Position numbers and translations under genes: made by a program
NCBI GenBank assembly: GCA_947460175.1
Contig: CANHGW010000006.1
Location: forward strand, 39,569-103,568
Direction of reading: 5' to 3'
DNA: 64,000 nucleotides
DNA from: Bacteroidota bacterium
GTDB taxonomy: Bacteria > Bacteroidota > Bacteroidia > Chitinophagales > Chitinophagaceae
Shown: positions 27,572 to 35,656 of the stretch, one piece after another
How the letters are laid out: every line of letters begins with the position of its first letter
Position numbering within the stretch: the stretch's first letter is position 1
Notes under the pieces: model-generated
What the model was told of the DNA's origin: nothing
The model's database searches: none
The model's input: only the letters and a program-made list of their open reading frames with translations

Positions 27572-28507
27572 TTACAAACTCAACGTACTCAACACTTCAT
27601 TCATATTGCGTACAGCATCAGCCGATTTGTTGAAAGCTGCTTGTTCAGCTTCATTCAATTTGAAATCAACGATTTTTTCCCATCCATTGCGACCAATGAT
27701 TACTGGTACGCCAAGACAAATATCTTTTTGACCATATTCGCCATCCAATGCCACGCAACATGGTATCATACGTTTTTCATCACGAATGATAGATTCTACC
27801 AAGAAAGCTCCTGCAGCACCTGGTGCATACCAAGCACTAGTACCTAATAAGCCTGTCAATGTAGCACCACCAACCATTGTATCGGCAGCTACTTTAGCCA
27901 AGGTATCTGCATCAGCAAATTCAGCTACAGGATTACCCATATAAGTAGCCAAGCGAGTCAACGGTATCATCGTCGTATCGCCATGTCCACCGATTACGTT
28001 TGCTTGCAAATCGTTTGGAGAGCATTGTAAGGCTTGACTCATAAAGTAACGGAAACGTGCGCTATCCAACATACCACCCATGCCGATGATTCTGTGTTTT
28101 GGAAGACCAGTAGCTTTCAACGCCAAATATGTCATGGTATCCATAGGATTAGAAATCACTATAATGATGATTTCTGGTGAGTATTTTAATAAATTTTCAG
28201 AAACTGTTTTTACAATACCAGCATTGATACCGATCAATTCTTCACGTGTCATACCTGGTTTACGAGGTATACCAGACGTAATCACGGCTATATGGCTACC
28301 AGCAGTTTTAGAGTAATCGTTGGTGCTACCCGTTATTTTGGTATCAAATCCTTCGATTTGGGCAGTTTGCATCAAATCCATGGCTTTACCTTCGGCAAAT
28401 CCTTCTTTAATGTCTACAATCACTAATTCATCACAAAGTTGTTTGCGTGCAATATTGTCTGCACATGTTGCGCCTACTGCGCCGGCTCCTACGACTGTTA
28501 CTTTCAT
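27572..28507 (-). CDS. mdh: Malate dehydrogenase (LDH-like type)
   Basis: TCA-cycle enzyme oxidising malate to oxaloacetate with NAD. The 311-residue chain has the Rossmann motif VVGAGAVGATCADN, the Arg-containing substrate loop SGIPRKPGMTREEL, the NPMDTMTYLA region (substrate Asn) and the catalytic VIGGHGDTTMIPL His. Sequence type is the lactate-dehydrogenase-like MDH found in Bacteroidota. The start is ATG 28507 (MKVTVVGAG): an upstream ATG at 28543 would overlap the TACCTTTG promoter box at 28541-28548. It is divergent from sucD, and a Crp/Fnr-type site lies between them. Confidence 0.95.
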   Translation of the reverse strand: MKVTVVGAGAVGATCADNIARKQLCDELVIVDIKEGFAEGKAMDLMQTAQIEGFDTKITGSTNDYSKTAGSHIAVITSGIPRKPGMTREELIGINAGIVKTVSENLLKYSPEIIIIVISNPMDTMTYLALKATGLPKHRIIGMGGMLDSARFRYFMSQALQCSPNDLQANVIGGHGDTTMIPLTRLATYMGNPVAEFADADTLAKVAADTMVGGATLTGLLGTSAWYAPGAAGAFLVESIIRDEKRMIPCCVALDGEYGQKDICLGVPVIIGRNGWEKIVDFKLNEAEQAAFNKSADAVRNMNEVLSTLSL

Positions 28508-28540
28508 AGCTATTTTTATTAAATTTTTTAAAATGTGGCG

Positions 28541-28548
28541 CAAAGGTA
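28541..28548 (-). promoter_or_regulatory. -7 promoter box of mdh
   Basis: The minus strand reads TACCTTTG 33 bases upstream of ATG 28507. No good TTTG -33 box is seen at the usual spacing, which would fit an activator-dependent promoter. It excludes the longer start at 28543. Confidence 0.65.
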
Positions 28549-28593
28549 ATGGCTTTTCATTATAAAGTTGATACAGATTTTGAACGTTTTAAT

Positions 28594-28605
28594 TGATTTT
28601 TATCA
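28594..28605. promoter_or_regulatory. Crp/Fnr-type palindrome between mdh and sucD
   Basis: TGATTTTTATCA, with TTGAT-N4-ATCAC including flanks, close to the Fnr consensus TTGAT-N4-ATCAA. Its centre is 51.5 bp from the mdh -7 box, the same distance as the distal site at 40113-40124 from its promoter. Confidence 0.5.
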
Positions 28606-28684
28606 CATTTTTCCTTAACCATTAATTTTTAATGACTTTTAAAAGTTGTCATTACTTTTTTCTGAAAAATAGTTATTAAACGAC

Positions 28685-28692
28685 TACCTTTG
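28685..28692 (+). promoter_or_regulatory. -7 promoter box of sucD
   Basis: TACCTTTG 23 bases upstream of the sucD ATG, with TCTG (28661-28664) at a 20-base spacing as a weak -33 box. An inverted repeat AATGAC..GTCATT (28631-28653) lies just upstream. Confidence 0.6.
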
Positions 28693-28715
28693 CGCCACTA
28701 AAAAAACAAATTACA

Positions 28716-29591
28716 ATGGGCGTATTAGTCGGAAAAAATAGTAAGGTAATCGTACAAGGATTTACAGGTACAGAAGGTACATTTCATGCAACACAAATGA
28801 TTGAATATGGAACCAATGTAGTAGGTGGTGTTACACCGGGTAAAGGTGGTACTACTCATCTTGATAAACCTGTATTCAATACAGTAGCAGATGCTGTAGC
28901 ACAAGCAGGAGCAGATGTGTCTATCATTTTTGTACCGCCTGCATTTGCAGCAGATGCCATTATGGAAGCAGCAGATGCTGGTATTCAAACTATTATTTGT
29001 ATCACCGAAGGTATACCAGTACAAGATATGGTATATGCCAAAGAATACATCAAGGACAAAGGTTGTCGATTAATCGGACCAAACTGTCCGGGCGTTATCA
29101 CAGCCGATGAAGCTAAAGTTGGTATTATGCCAGGTTTTATCTTCAAAAAAGGAACAATCGGTATCGTGTCAAAATCAGGTACATTGACCTACGAAGCTGC
29201 AGATCAAGTAGCTAAAGCTGGCTTAGGCGTAACAACTGCAATTGGAATTGGTGGAGATCCGATCATTGGAACTACTACAAGAGAGGCTGTTGAATTACTT
29301 ATGAATGATCCTGAAACGAAGGGAATCGTAATGATAGGAGAAATAGGTGGAGGTATGGAAGCCGAAGCTGCACGATGGTTGAAGGATAATATGCGCAAAC
29401 CGGTGGTAGGCTTTATTGCAGGTCAAACAGCTCCAGCTGGTCGCCGTATGGGACATGCAGGTGCTATAGTAGGTGGTGCCGATGATACTGCTGCTGCCAA
29501 AAAGAAAATAATGGCTGAATGTGGTATTCATGTGGTAGATAGCCCAGCTGACATTGGCAAAACAATGGCCAAGGTGATGAATAACAATTAA
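28716..29591 (+). CDS. sucD: Succinate-CoA ligase, ADP-forming, alpha subunit
   Basis: TCA-cycle subunit that binds CoA and carries the phosphohistidine. The 291-residue chain shows the CoA-binding [14 protein letters not shown] and [12 protein letters not shown] segments, the [20 protein letters not shown] motif, and the active-site His in [10 protein letters not shown] (about residue 245). Length matches E. coli SucD (289). The beta subunit gene sucC is not nearby, as is common in Bacteroidota. It is divergent from mdh, so the two TCA genes share a regulatory region, and is followed after 54 bp by korA. Confidence 0.96.
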   Translation: MGVLVGKNSKVIVQGFTGTEGTFHATQMIEYGTNVVGGVTPGKGGTTHLDKPVFNTVADAVAQAGADVSIIFVPPAFAADAIMEAADAGIQTIICITEGIPVQDMVYAKEYIKDKGCRLIGPNCPGVITADEAKVGIMPGFIFKKGTIGIVSKSGTLTYEAADQVAKAGLGVTTAIGIGGDPIIGTTTREAVELLMNDPETKGIVMIGEIGGGMEAEAARWLKDNMRKPVVGFIAGQTAPAGRRMGHAGAIVGGADDTAAAKKKIMAECGIHVVDSPADIGKTMAKVMNNN

Positions 29592-29645
29592 TCAACGTTG
29601 TATCAATTGCTATTAAAATTGGTACACTTAACTTAACTTCGCATT

Positions 29646-31493
29646 ATGAGCGAGCAGATCAAAGAATTAGATCATGTAGTCATCAAATTTGCTGGTGATA
29701 GTGGAGATGGTATTCAACTTACAGGGTCACAGTTTACAACCAATACGGCTTTACTGGGCAATGATTTGTCTACTTTTCCTGATTTTCCAGCAGAAATCCG
29801 TGCCCCTATCGGTACCTTACCGGGTGTGAGTGGTTTTCAATTGCATTTTTCGTCCGATGCGGTGTATACCCCGGGCGATGATTGTGATGTGTTGGTAGCT
29901 ATGAACGCAGCCGCATTGAAAGTGAATTTGAAATCCATCAAAAAAGGAGGTATTATTATCCTGAATACGGATGGATTTGATTATAAAAATTTACGATTAG
30001 CCAATTATGCCGATGGAGATAATCCATTGGATAATCATAGTTTAGATTCGTATACTGTTCATAAAATAGATGTCACCAAGCTCACACGTGAAGCCTTGGC
30101 TGAGATTACCACATTAGGTGTCAAAGAGAAGGATCGTTCAAAGAATATGTTTGTATTGGGATTCATTTATTGGATGTACGATCGTAACATGGACAATACT
30201 CTTCGATTTTTAGAAAAGAAATTTGGTAAAAAACCAGATGTACTAGAAAGTAATATTAAAGCGCTCAAAGCTGGCTATCATTACGCAGATACCACTGAGA
30301 TATTTACATCAAGATATACGGTAGCAAAGGCAAAAGTGGAAGCTGGTGTTTACAGAAGTATCACTGGTAATACAGCTCTTTCATTGGGCTTAGTTGCTGC
30401 AGGGCAAAAATCAGGATTGCAATTGTTTTTAGGTTCTTATCCTATTACACCTGCTTCAGATATATTACATGAATTAAGTAAATACAAGCATTTTAATGTT
30501 ATCACATTTCAAGCTGAAGATGAAATAGCGGCAATTACCTCAAGTATTGGTGCTAGTTATGGAGGTTCACTTGGTATTACAACCACCTCAGGTCCAGGCA
30601 TGGCCTTGAAAGCCGAAGCAATGGGATTAGCAGTGATGCTTGAAATTCCTTTGGTGATTATTGATATACAACGTGGAGGACCATCTACAGGTTTGCCTAC
30701 TAAAACAGAGCAAAGCGATTTGATGCAGGCCTATTATGGTCGTAATGGTGAATGTCCTATGCCTATCGTATCGGCAAGTACACCTTCCGATTGTTTTTGG
30801 GCTGCCATAGAGGCTTGTCGTATATCTATTCAACACATGACACCTGTTATTTTATTAAGTGATGGTTTTATAGCCAATGGAGCTGAGCCTTGGAAATTCC
30901 CTTCTTCATCTGATATAGAGGAAATCAAGGTTAATTTTAAAAAGAATTTAAACGAAGGTGAAGAAACCTTTATGCCTTATCAACGTGATGAGAAATTAGT
31001 AAGACCATGGTCAATACCCGGTCATGCAGGATTGGAACATCGAATTGGAGGATTGGAAAAACAAGATATCACAGGCAATGTAAGCTACGATCCCGATAAT
31101 CATCAGCACATGGTGAAAACTCGTCAGGCTAAAGTGGATATGATAGCCGATTATATTCCGTTGCAAGAATTGACACATGGCGAAGATCAAGGCGATATTT
31201 TAATACTCGGTTGGGGGTCTACCTATGGAGTCATCACAACTGTGGTACAGAATTTGATAAAAGAAGGAAAGAAGGTCTCACATTGTCATTTGCGTTATAT
31301 AAGACCATTTCCAAAAAATTTAAATTCAATATTGAAAAACTTTAAAAAAGTCATAGTTCCTGAAATCAATAATGGGCAATTGGTAAAAATAATTCGAAGT
31401 GAATTTTTGATAGATGCGATACCTTATAATAAAATAAAAGGTACACCAATAACTCAAGCAGAATTAACCGATTTTATTCAATCACAATTTTAA
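29646..31493 (+). CDS. korA: 2-oxoacid:acceptor oxidoreductase, fused gamma-alpha subunit (KorA type)
   Basis: Subunit of a ferredoxin-dependent 2-oxoglutarate (or other 2-oxoacid) oxidoreductase, which makes succinyl-CoA, CO2 and reduced ferredoxin. The first roughly 190 residues are the gamma domain (VIKFAGDSGDGIQLTGSQF, FPAEIRAPIGTLPGVSGFQL), followed by the alpha domain (FLGSYPITPASDILHELS, FQAEDEIAAI, TTTSGPGMALKAEA, GGPSTGLPTKTEQSDL). At 615 residues it has the expected fused length. Near-consensus TAACTTCG lies 10 bp upstream. The TPP-binding beta subunit (korB), normally next, is absent: an OmpA-like lipoprotein gene follows 9 bp later. Confidence 0.93.
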   Translation: MSEQIKELDHVVIKFAGDSGDGIQLTGSQFTTNTALLGNDLSTFPDFPAEIRAPIGTLPGVSGFQLHFSSDAVYTPGDDCDVLVAMNAAALKVNLKSIKKGGIIILNTDGFDYKNLRLANYADGDNPLDNHSLDSYTVHKIDVTKLTREALAEITTLGVKEKDRSKNMFVLGFIYWMYDRNMDNTLRFLEKKFGKKPDVLESNIKALKAGYHYADTTEIFTSRYTVAKAKVEAGVYRSITGNTALSLGLVAAGQKSGLQLFLGSYPITPASDILHELSKYKHFNVITFQAEDEIAAITSSIGASYGGSLGITTTSGPGMALKAEAMGLAVMLEIPLVIIDIQRGGPSTGLPTKTEQSDLMQAYYGRNGECPMPIVSASTPSDCFWAAIEACRISIQHMTPVILLSDGFIANGAEPWKFPSSSDIEEIKVNFKKNLNEGEETFMPYQRDEKLVRPWSIPGHAGLEHRIGGLEKQDITGNVSYDPDNHQHMVKTRQAKVDMIADYIPLQELTHGEDQGDILILGWGSTYGVITTVVQNLIKEGKKVSHCHLRYIRPFPKNLNSILKNFKKVIVPEINNGQLVKIIRSEFLIDAIPYNKIKGTPITQAELTDFIQSQF

Positions 31494-31502
31494 ACAATTA
31501 GT

Positions 31503-32087
31503 ATGAAAACCTATCAACTATTAGTTAGTTTTATTATTACATCATTGTTTTTAGCTTCTTGTTATAGTTACGGGCCAATTCATGAGCCATATGGGTATCC
31601 ACCGCCGCCGCCACCACCACCACCAGTAGCTAAAGTAATACCAGCACCAGTATCCAAATCGGAATATATGTTTAAAACATATACAGAGATAAAGAATACC
31701 TTAGAGGATGCAGAAGTAGAATTGATTGATGATAGTATCAAAGTATTATTCCCCAATAATATTATTTATCAATCCAAAGATTTGCTCCCTAGTAGTGATT
31801 ATCTACCACCATTGGAAAAATTTGCCCAACTGCTCAAAAAATATTCAAAAACAAATATTTTAATTACTGGACATTCTGATAGCAAAGGAAATGAAATGAA
31901 AAATAAAGAAATTTCTAAGGTGAGAGCTGAGAATATTAAAAATATCATTGTAAGCAAAGGGATAGCTGAAAGCAGACTTGAATATTGGGGCTTAGGTTCA
32001 CTATCTCCTATAGCAGACAATGAATCAGCAAAGGGAAGAGAACGAAATAGACGTGTAGAGTTTGTTGTTTTGTATGATGAAAAATAA
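31503..32087 (+). CDS. OmpA-family lipoprotein with polyproline linker
   Basis: A 194-residue lipoprotein: lipobox LASC, a Tyr/Gly/Pro-rich start (CYSYGPIHEPYGYP), a run of nine prolines near residue 35, then a C-terminal OmpA-like peptidoglycan-binding domain. The domain has the canonical TGHSDSKGNEMKNKEISKVRAENI (quoted in part: TGHSDSKGN, SKVRAENI) and ends GRERNRRVEFVVLYDEK. It probably anchors the outer membrane to peptidoglycan. It starts 9 bp after korA, so may share its transcript. Two fragments of a second copy lie downstream at 32109-32205 and 37479-37526. Confidence 0.88.
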   Translation: MKTYQLLVSFIITSLFLASCYSYGPIHEPYGYPPPPPPPPPVAKVIPAPVSKSEYMFKTYTEIKNTLEDAEVELIDDSIKVLFPNNIIYQSKDLLPSSDYLPPLEKFAQLLKKYSKTNILITGHSDSKGNEMKNKEISKVRAENIKNIIVSKGIAESRLEYWGLGSLSPIADNESAKGRERNRRVEFVVLYDEK

Positions 32088-32108
32088 TTTTTAATTTAAC
32101 TTGAGTCT

Positions 32109-32205
32109 ATGAAATTAAAATACACAGCTATATTATTTTTGGGATTGATATTTTAGGTTCATGCTATTCGTACGGCCCTACACACAAACCCTTTGATTTT
32201 TTATT
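32109..32205 (+). pseudogene. N-terminal remnant of a second OmpA-like lipoprotein
   Basis: ATG 32109 opens MKLKYTAILFLGLIF and then a TAG. Shifting frame by one gives GSCYSYGPTHKPFDF, which matches the mature start of the neighbouring lipoprotein (ASCYSYGPIHEPYGY), including its lipobox Cys. So this is a signal peptide plus about 14 mature residues of a paralogue, with a frameshift, after which similarity stops. It lies 21 bp after the intact copy. The matching 3' end is found at 37479-37526. Confidence 0.7.
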
Positions 32206-32230
32206 ATTTTTATACTCTAAATCAATCCTT

Positions 32231-34426
32231 ATGAAAAAGATATTCTGTACAATCCTGTCCTTGTTCGTTCTAATTATTTCGTTCTACTCTCAAGCCCAAG
32301 TACCCCAAAAATTCAATTACCAAGGCATCGCGCGTGATACCAAAGGGAATCCAATGGCACAGCAACGTATGACGTTGAAGCTCACTGTATTGCCAACTTC
32401 AGATGCAACTGAAGGTGAATATGAAGAAATCCAATCAGTTACAACCAACGAATTTGGATTATACAATCTTCAAATCGGAAATGGTACACCCGTAAATGGT
32501 GTAATTAAAACAGTGAAATGGGAAACAGGGAGCAAGTATATTAAAGTAGCTATAGATCCTAATGGTGGTAACAATTTCGTAGATGCAGGTACAACACAAT
32601 TGTTGAGCGTTCCTTATGCGATTTATGCAGACAAAGCTGGCATGGCTAAAACAACAGCAGGTAGCGATCGTGCTGGTACAGTAAGCACATCTGCAGCTGG
32701 AACAGGTACTGTCAATTTCTTGACCAAATTTACCGCAGCAAATACCATTTATAATTCCCAATTGTTCGACAATGGAACCAATGTTGGTATTGGTACAACA
32801 ACACCTTCAGCTAAATTTCATATCAATCAAAATGTAGCAGGTTTACAAGAACATATGCGTTTACAAAACTTAAATACAACAGGTGCAGGACGTTTTACAT
32901 TGTACAATGATACGACTACTTCTTATGCAACTTTTACAAAGTATGGTAATAGTTATGTCGGAGCTTATTCAGGTCTTCCTTCCTTGTATCCATTAGCCAA
33001 CCTTTTGGCATTCGGTAATAATGGAAAGATATTAAATGATGGTACAGGTCGATTCTTAATAAGTACCGCCGGAAATGTAGGTATAAGTATGCTAAAAGGT
33101 GGTACCAGCAAATTGAAATTCCATGCAGACTTTACCACTGAGAATGTAGGTATAGGTGGTAATGCAGCTCCAGTCTCTAGAGTACATTTAAACAATACAG
33201 ATGGAACAACAATGGATCTTCGTTTGACAAATACGACAACAGGACATACTGCTACAGATGGTATGAATATTACGATGTCTGGCAATAATGCATCCATCAA
33301 CAATAGAGAAAATGCGCCATTGACCTTAGGGACCAGCAATACAGTACGCATGACAATTACTGGAACAGGTAGATTTGGTTTAAGTTCATTGACTCCAAAA
33401 GCTAAGTTGGATGTGTCTGGTATAGAAGATACAATTGCATATTTTTCTTCTACAAGTAATAATTATACTGGAGATGGAATATTACGTGCCACTTACCTTG
33501 GAAGTGATTTAAGTGATCATGTCGCCATTTATGGTCAATCTTTACCTGATAGTAATCAATTCAGTGGTGTAGGGGTTCGTGGGGATGGTGGCTATTTGGG
33601 AGGTCTTTTTTACGGAGTTAATAAGGATGTAAATAGTAGTTACGGTCTTATTGCAACTGGGTTAGGAAATAGTGACCATTTCGGCGTTTTTGGGTATGCA
33701 ACTAGTCTCAATTTGGCATCACCTGCAGTTGGAGAGCGAGTTGGATTGATTGGATTGGCTGAAGGTGGACTGAATAATGCAGGTGTAAATGTGAATGCAA
33801 CCTCGCAAGCAGGTTCGACTGCCTATGGTATTTATGCGAGTGCAAGCGGAGGGGGTACAAACTATGCAGGTTTTTTTAATGGAGACGTAAATGTGTTAGG
33901 TAATCTTTCAAAAGGAGGAGGTACTTTTAAAATTGATCATCCTCAAGACCCAGCCAATAAATACCTGATTCATAGTTTTGTTGAAAGTCCTGATATGATG
34001 AATATTTATAATGGCAATGCCATTACGAATGTGAATGGAATGGCTATTGTTACGTTGCCTAGCTATTTTGAATCATCAAATAAGGACTTTCGTTATCAAC
34101 TCACTGTTATTGGAAAGGATGCTAGGGCATATGTACTCGATGAAATTGCATATAATCAGTTTTCAATAAAAACATCTGAGCCCAACACTAAAGTAAGTTG
34201 GCAAGTAACTGGCATTCGAAATGATGCTTGGGCTAATGCACATAGGGTAGTTCCAGAAGAGGATAAAAAGGAAAATGAAAAGGGTAAGTACCTATATCCT
34301 GAACTCGTGGGTAAGTCAGATCAGTATGGCATTTTTAATTACGAACAAAAAGGATCTAAACGTCAACGAAATCACCTAAGTCACCCTGCTCAACATAAAC
34401 CAAGTTTAAAAAAATCAAATCACTAA
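32231..34426 (+). CDS. Tail-fibre-like surface protein, paralogue 1 (731 residues)
   Basis: Exported protein with Sec signal (MKKIFCTILSLFVLIISFYSQAQ), then a roughly 150-residue N-terminal domain (VPQKFNYQGIARDTKGNP, NEFGLYNLQIGNGTP, LLSVPYAIYADKAGMAKT) shared almost unchanged with the proteins at 38311 and 40784. Residues about 165-380 (TNVGIGTTTPSAKFHI, FTLYNDTTTSYATF, NVGIGGNAAPVSRVHL) are shared with the 38311 protein. The C-terminal half is unique and ends with a stretch (KIDHPQDPANKYLIHSFVES, DARAYVLDEI) that I recall from other large Bacteroidota surface proteins. No T9SS tail is visible; the end is basic. An adhesin or surface-fibre role is inferred. Confidence 0.75.
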   Translation: MKKIFCTILSLFVLIISFYSQAQVPQKFNYQGIARDTKGNPMAQQRMTLKLTVLPTSDATEGEYEEIQSVTTNEFGLYNLQIGNGTPVNGVIKTVKWETGSKYIKVAIDPNGGNNFVDAGTTQLLSVPYAIYADKAGMAKTTAGSDRAGTVSTSAAGTGTVNFLTKFTAANTIYNSQLFDNGTNVGIGTTTPSAKFHINQNVAGLQEHMRLQNLNTTGAGRFTLYNDTTTSYATFTKYGNSYVGAYSGLPSLYPLANLLAFGNNGKILNDGTGRFLISTAGNVGISMLKGGTSKLKFHADFTTENVGIGGNAAPVSRVHLNNTDGTTMDLRLTNTTTGHTATDGMNITMSGNNASINNRENAPLTLGTSNTVRMTITGTGRFGLSSLTPKAKLDVSGIEDTIAYFSSTSNNYTGDGILRATYLGSDLSDHVAIYGQSLPDSNQFSGVGVRGDGGYLGGLFYGVNKDVNSSYGLIATGLGNSDHFGVFGYATSLNLASPAVGERVGLIGLAEGGLNNAGVNVNATSQAGSTAYGIYASASGGGTNYAGFFNGDVNVLGNLSKGGGTFKIDHPQDPANKYLIHSFVESPDMMNIYNGNAITNVNGMAIVTLPSYFESSNKDFRYQLTVIGKDARAYVLDEIAYNQFSIKTSEPNTKVSWQVTGIRNDAWANAHRVVPEEDKKENEKGKYLYPELVGKSDQYGIFNYEQKGSKRQRNHLSHPAQHKPSLKKSNH

Positions 34427-34458
34427 TTCTAAATATTATAAACAAAAAAAATAAAACC

Positions 34459-35628
34459 ATGAAAAACATCTTTCTTTCCATTCTTGCTTTATTGGCATCT
34501 ACTCAATTGTTTGGTACAATACGAACCGTAGATAATCGAATTGATTTACCCACAAATCCTGGGCAGTTTACGACCATTCAAGCTGCCATCACTGCATCCT
34601 CTCCCGGCGATACGATTATGGTAGCGGGTTCTCCAATTGCATATGGCAGTCCATTTAATGTGAACAAACAATTGGTTTTCTTGGGACCTGGATATAACCC
34701 ATTAAGAGCAATACCCTTAGTGGCTAATATTACATCAGGATTTACATTTAATTCTTCCAATACATCTGGAAGTAAAGTTATGGGATTTGTTATAAGTGGT
34801 GGTATAACGCTTACTGGTGGAGGATTTCATGCGAATATACAAATAAGAAGAAATAGTATTTCAGGTTTATACGCTTATGATTCAACAAGTAATTTGCTTT
34901 TCGCAGAGAACATTGTTTCTGGTGCAATACAATTTAATGGAGGTGGAGTCCATGGGCACACCAACTGTAATATTGTCAATAATATTTTTACTGGAGGGGG
35001 GCCCATTGTAAATAGTTATGGTTATGGTATAGTGCCTCTTAGTAATCCTTCAATAACATTTGCACATAATCTTTGGATAAATGGTAATGTCAGTAATCCG
35101 CTCATATCCTCAAACTGGAATAATTTTGGAAATCCTTGCCTTCTAACAACTGGAATGCGTAATATGAATATTCGGGATAATATTTTTTATAATACAAATG
35201 GGGGGACAGTTGGTTATAATCCTGCTGACCAAAATTGTTTATTAACTCCAGTTAATTACAACTACAATAATAACCTCACTTTTGCAGGTGGTCCTTTACC
35301 TCTTTTGCCTACTCCCGGCACAATAGGTGGTGGAAACCTGAACAATGTAAACCCACTCTTTACAAGTATTTTAAATTCAGGGAATCCCGTTGATTTTAAT
35401 TTGGACAATTTTAGACTTCTGGCCAATTCGCCAGCTAAATTCGCAGCTACCGATTCCACTGATATTGGCCCTACAGGAGGCGCTTACCCTATATACTTAA
35501 GTACTAACCCAGTTTTGACTGGAGAACCACCAATACCAGCTATGCGCTTTTTGAATCACACAGGCACGAATTCTGTAATTCCGGGTGGTAACTTGCAAAT
35601 CCAGGTCAAAGCGAAAAAAATTAATTAA
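34459..35628 (+). CDS. Secreted parallel beta-helix protein
   Basis: A 389-residue protein with signal MKNIFLSILALLASTQLFG and then the typical start of a right-handed beta-helix or pectin-lyase-like fold: QFTTIQAAITASSPGDTIMV. Repeated short strands rich in Asn and Gly (NIQIRRNSISGLYAYD, NCNIVNNIFTGGG, MNIRDNIFYNTNGG) follow. No catalytic residues can be assigned. It lacks a clear T9SS tail, ending GNLQIQVKAKKIN. It is 32 bp after the 731-residue protein and 28 bp before the next gene, so the three form one transcription unit inside the island. Confidence 0.75.
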   Translation: MKNIFLSILALLASTQLFGTIRTVDNRIDLPTNPGQFTTIQAAITASSPGDTIMVAGSPIAYGSPFNVNKQLVFLGPGYNPLRAIPLVANITSGFTFNSSNTSGSKVMGFVISGGITLTGGGFHANIQIRRNSISGLYAYDSTSNLLFAENIVSGAIQFNGGGVHGHTNCNIVNNIFTGGGPIVNSYGYGIVPLSNPSITFAHNLWINGNVSNPLISSNWNNFGNPCLLTTGMRNMNIRDNIFYNTNGGTVGYNPADQNCLLTPVNYNYNNNLTFAGGPLPLLPTPGTIGGGNLNNVNPLFTSILNSGNPVDFNLDNFRLLANSPAKFAATDSTDIGPTGGAYPIYLSTNPVLTGEPPIPAMRFLNHTGTNSVIPGGNLQIQVKAKKIN

Positions 35629-35656
35629 GATCTTTTCACCCTTTAAACTTGAAAAC

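Noticed and set aside
28508..28543. Longer N-terminus for malate dehydrogenase starting at 28543
   Set aside because: The added residues precede the Rossmann motif, are unlike the family, and overlap the TACCTTTG promoter box.
31602..31630. CCG/CCA-rich tract as a slippage-prone phase-variation repeat
   Set aside because: It encodes the polyproline linker of the OmpA-like lipoprotein in frame, with mixed codons and a unit of three, so slippage would change length but not frame.
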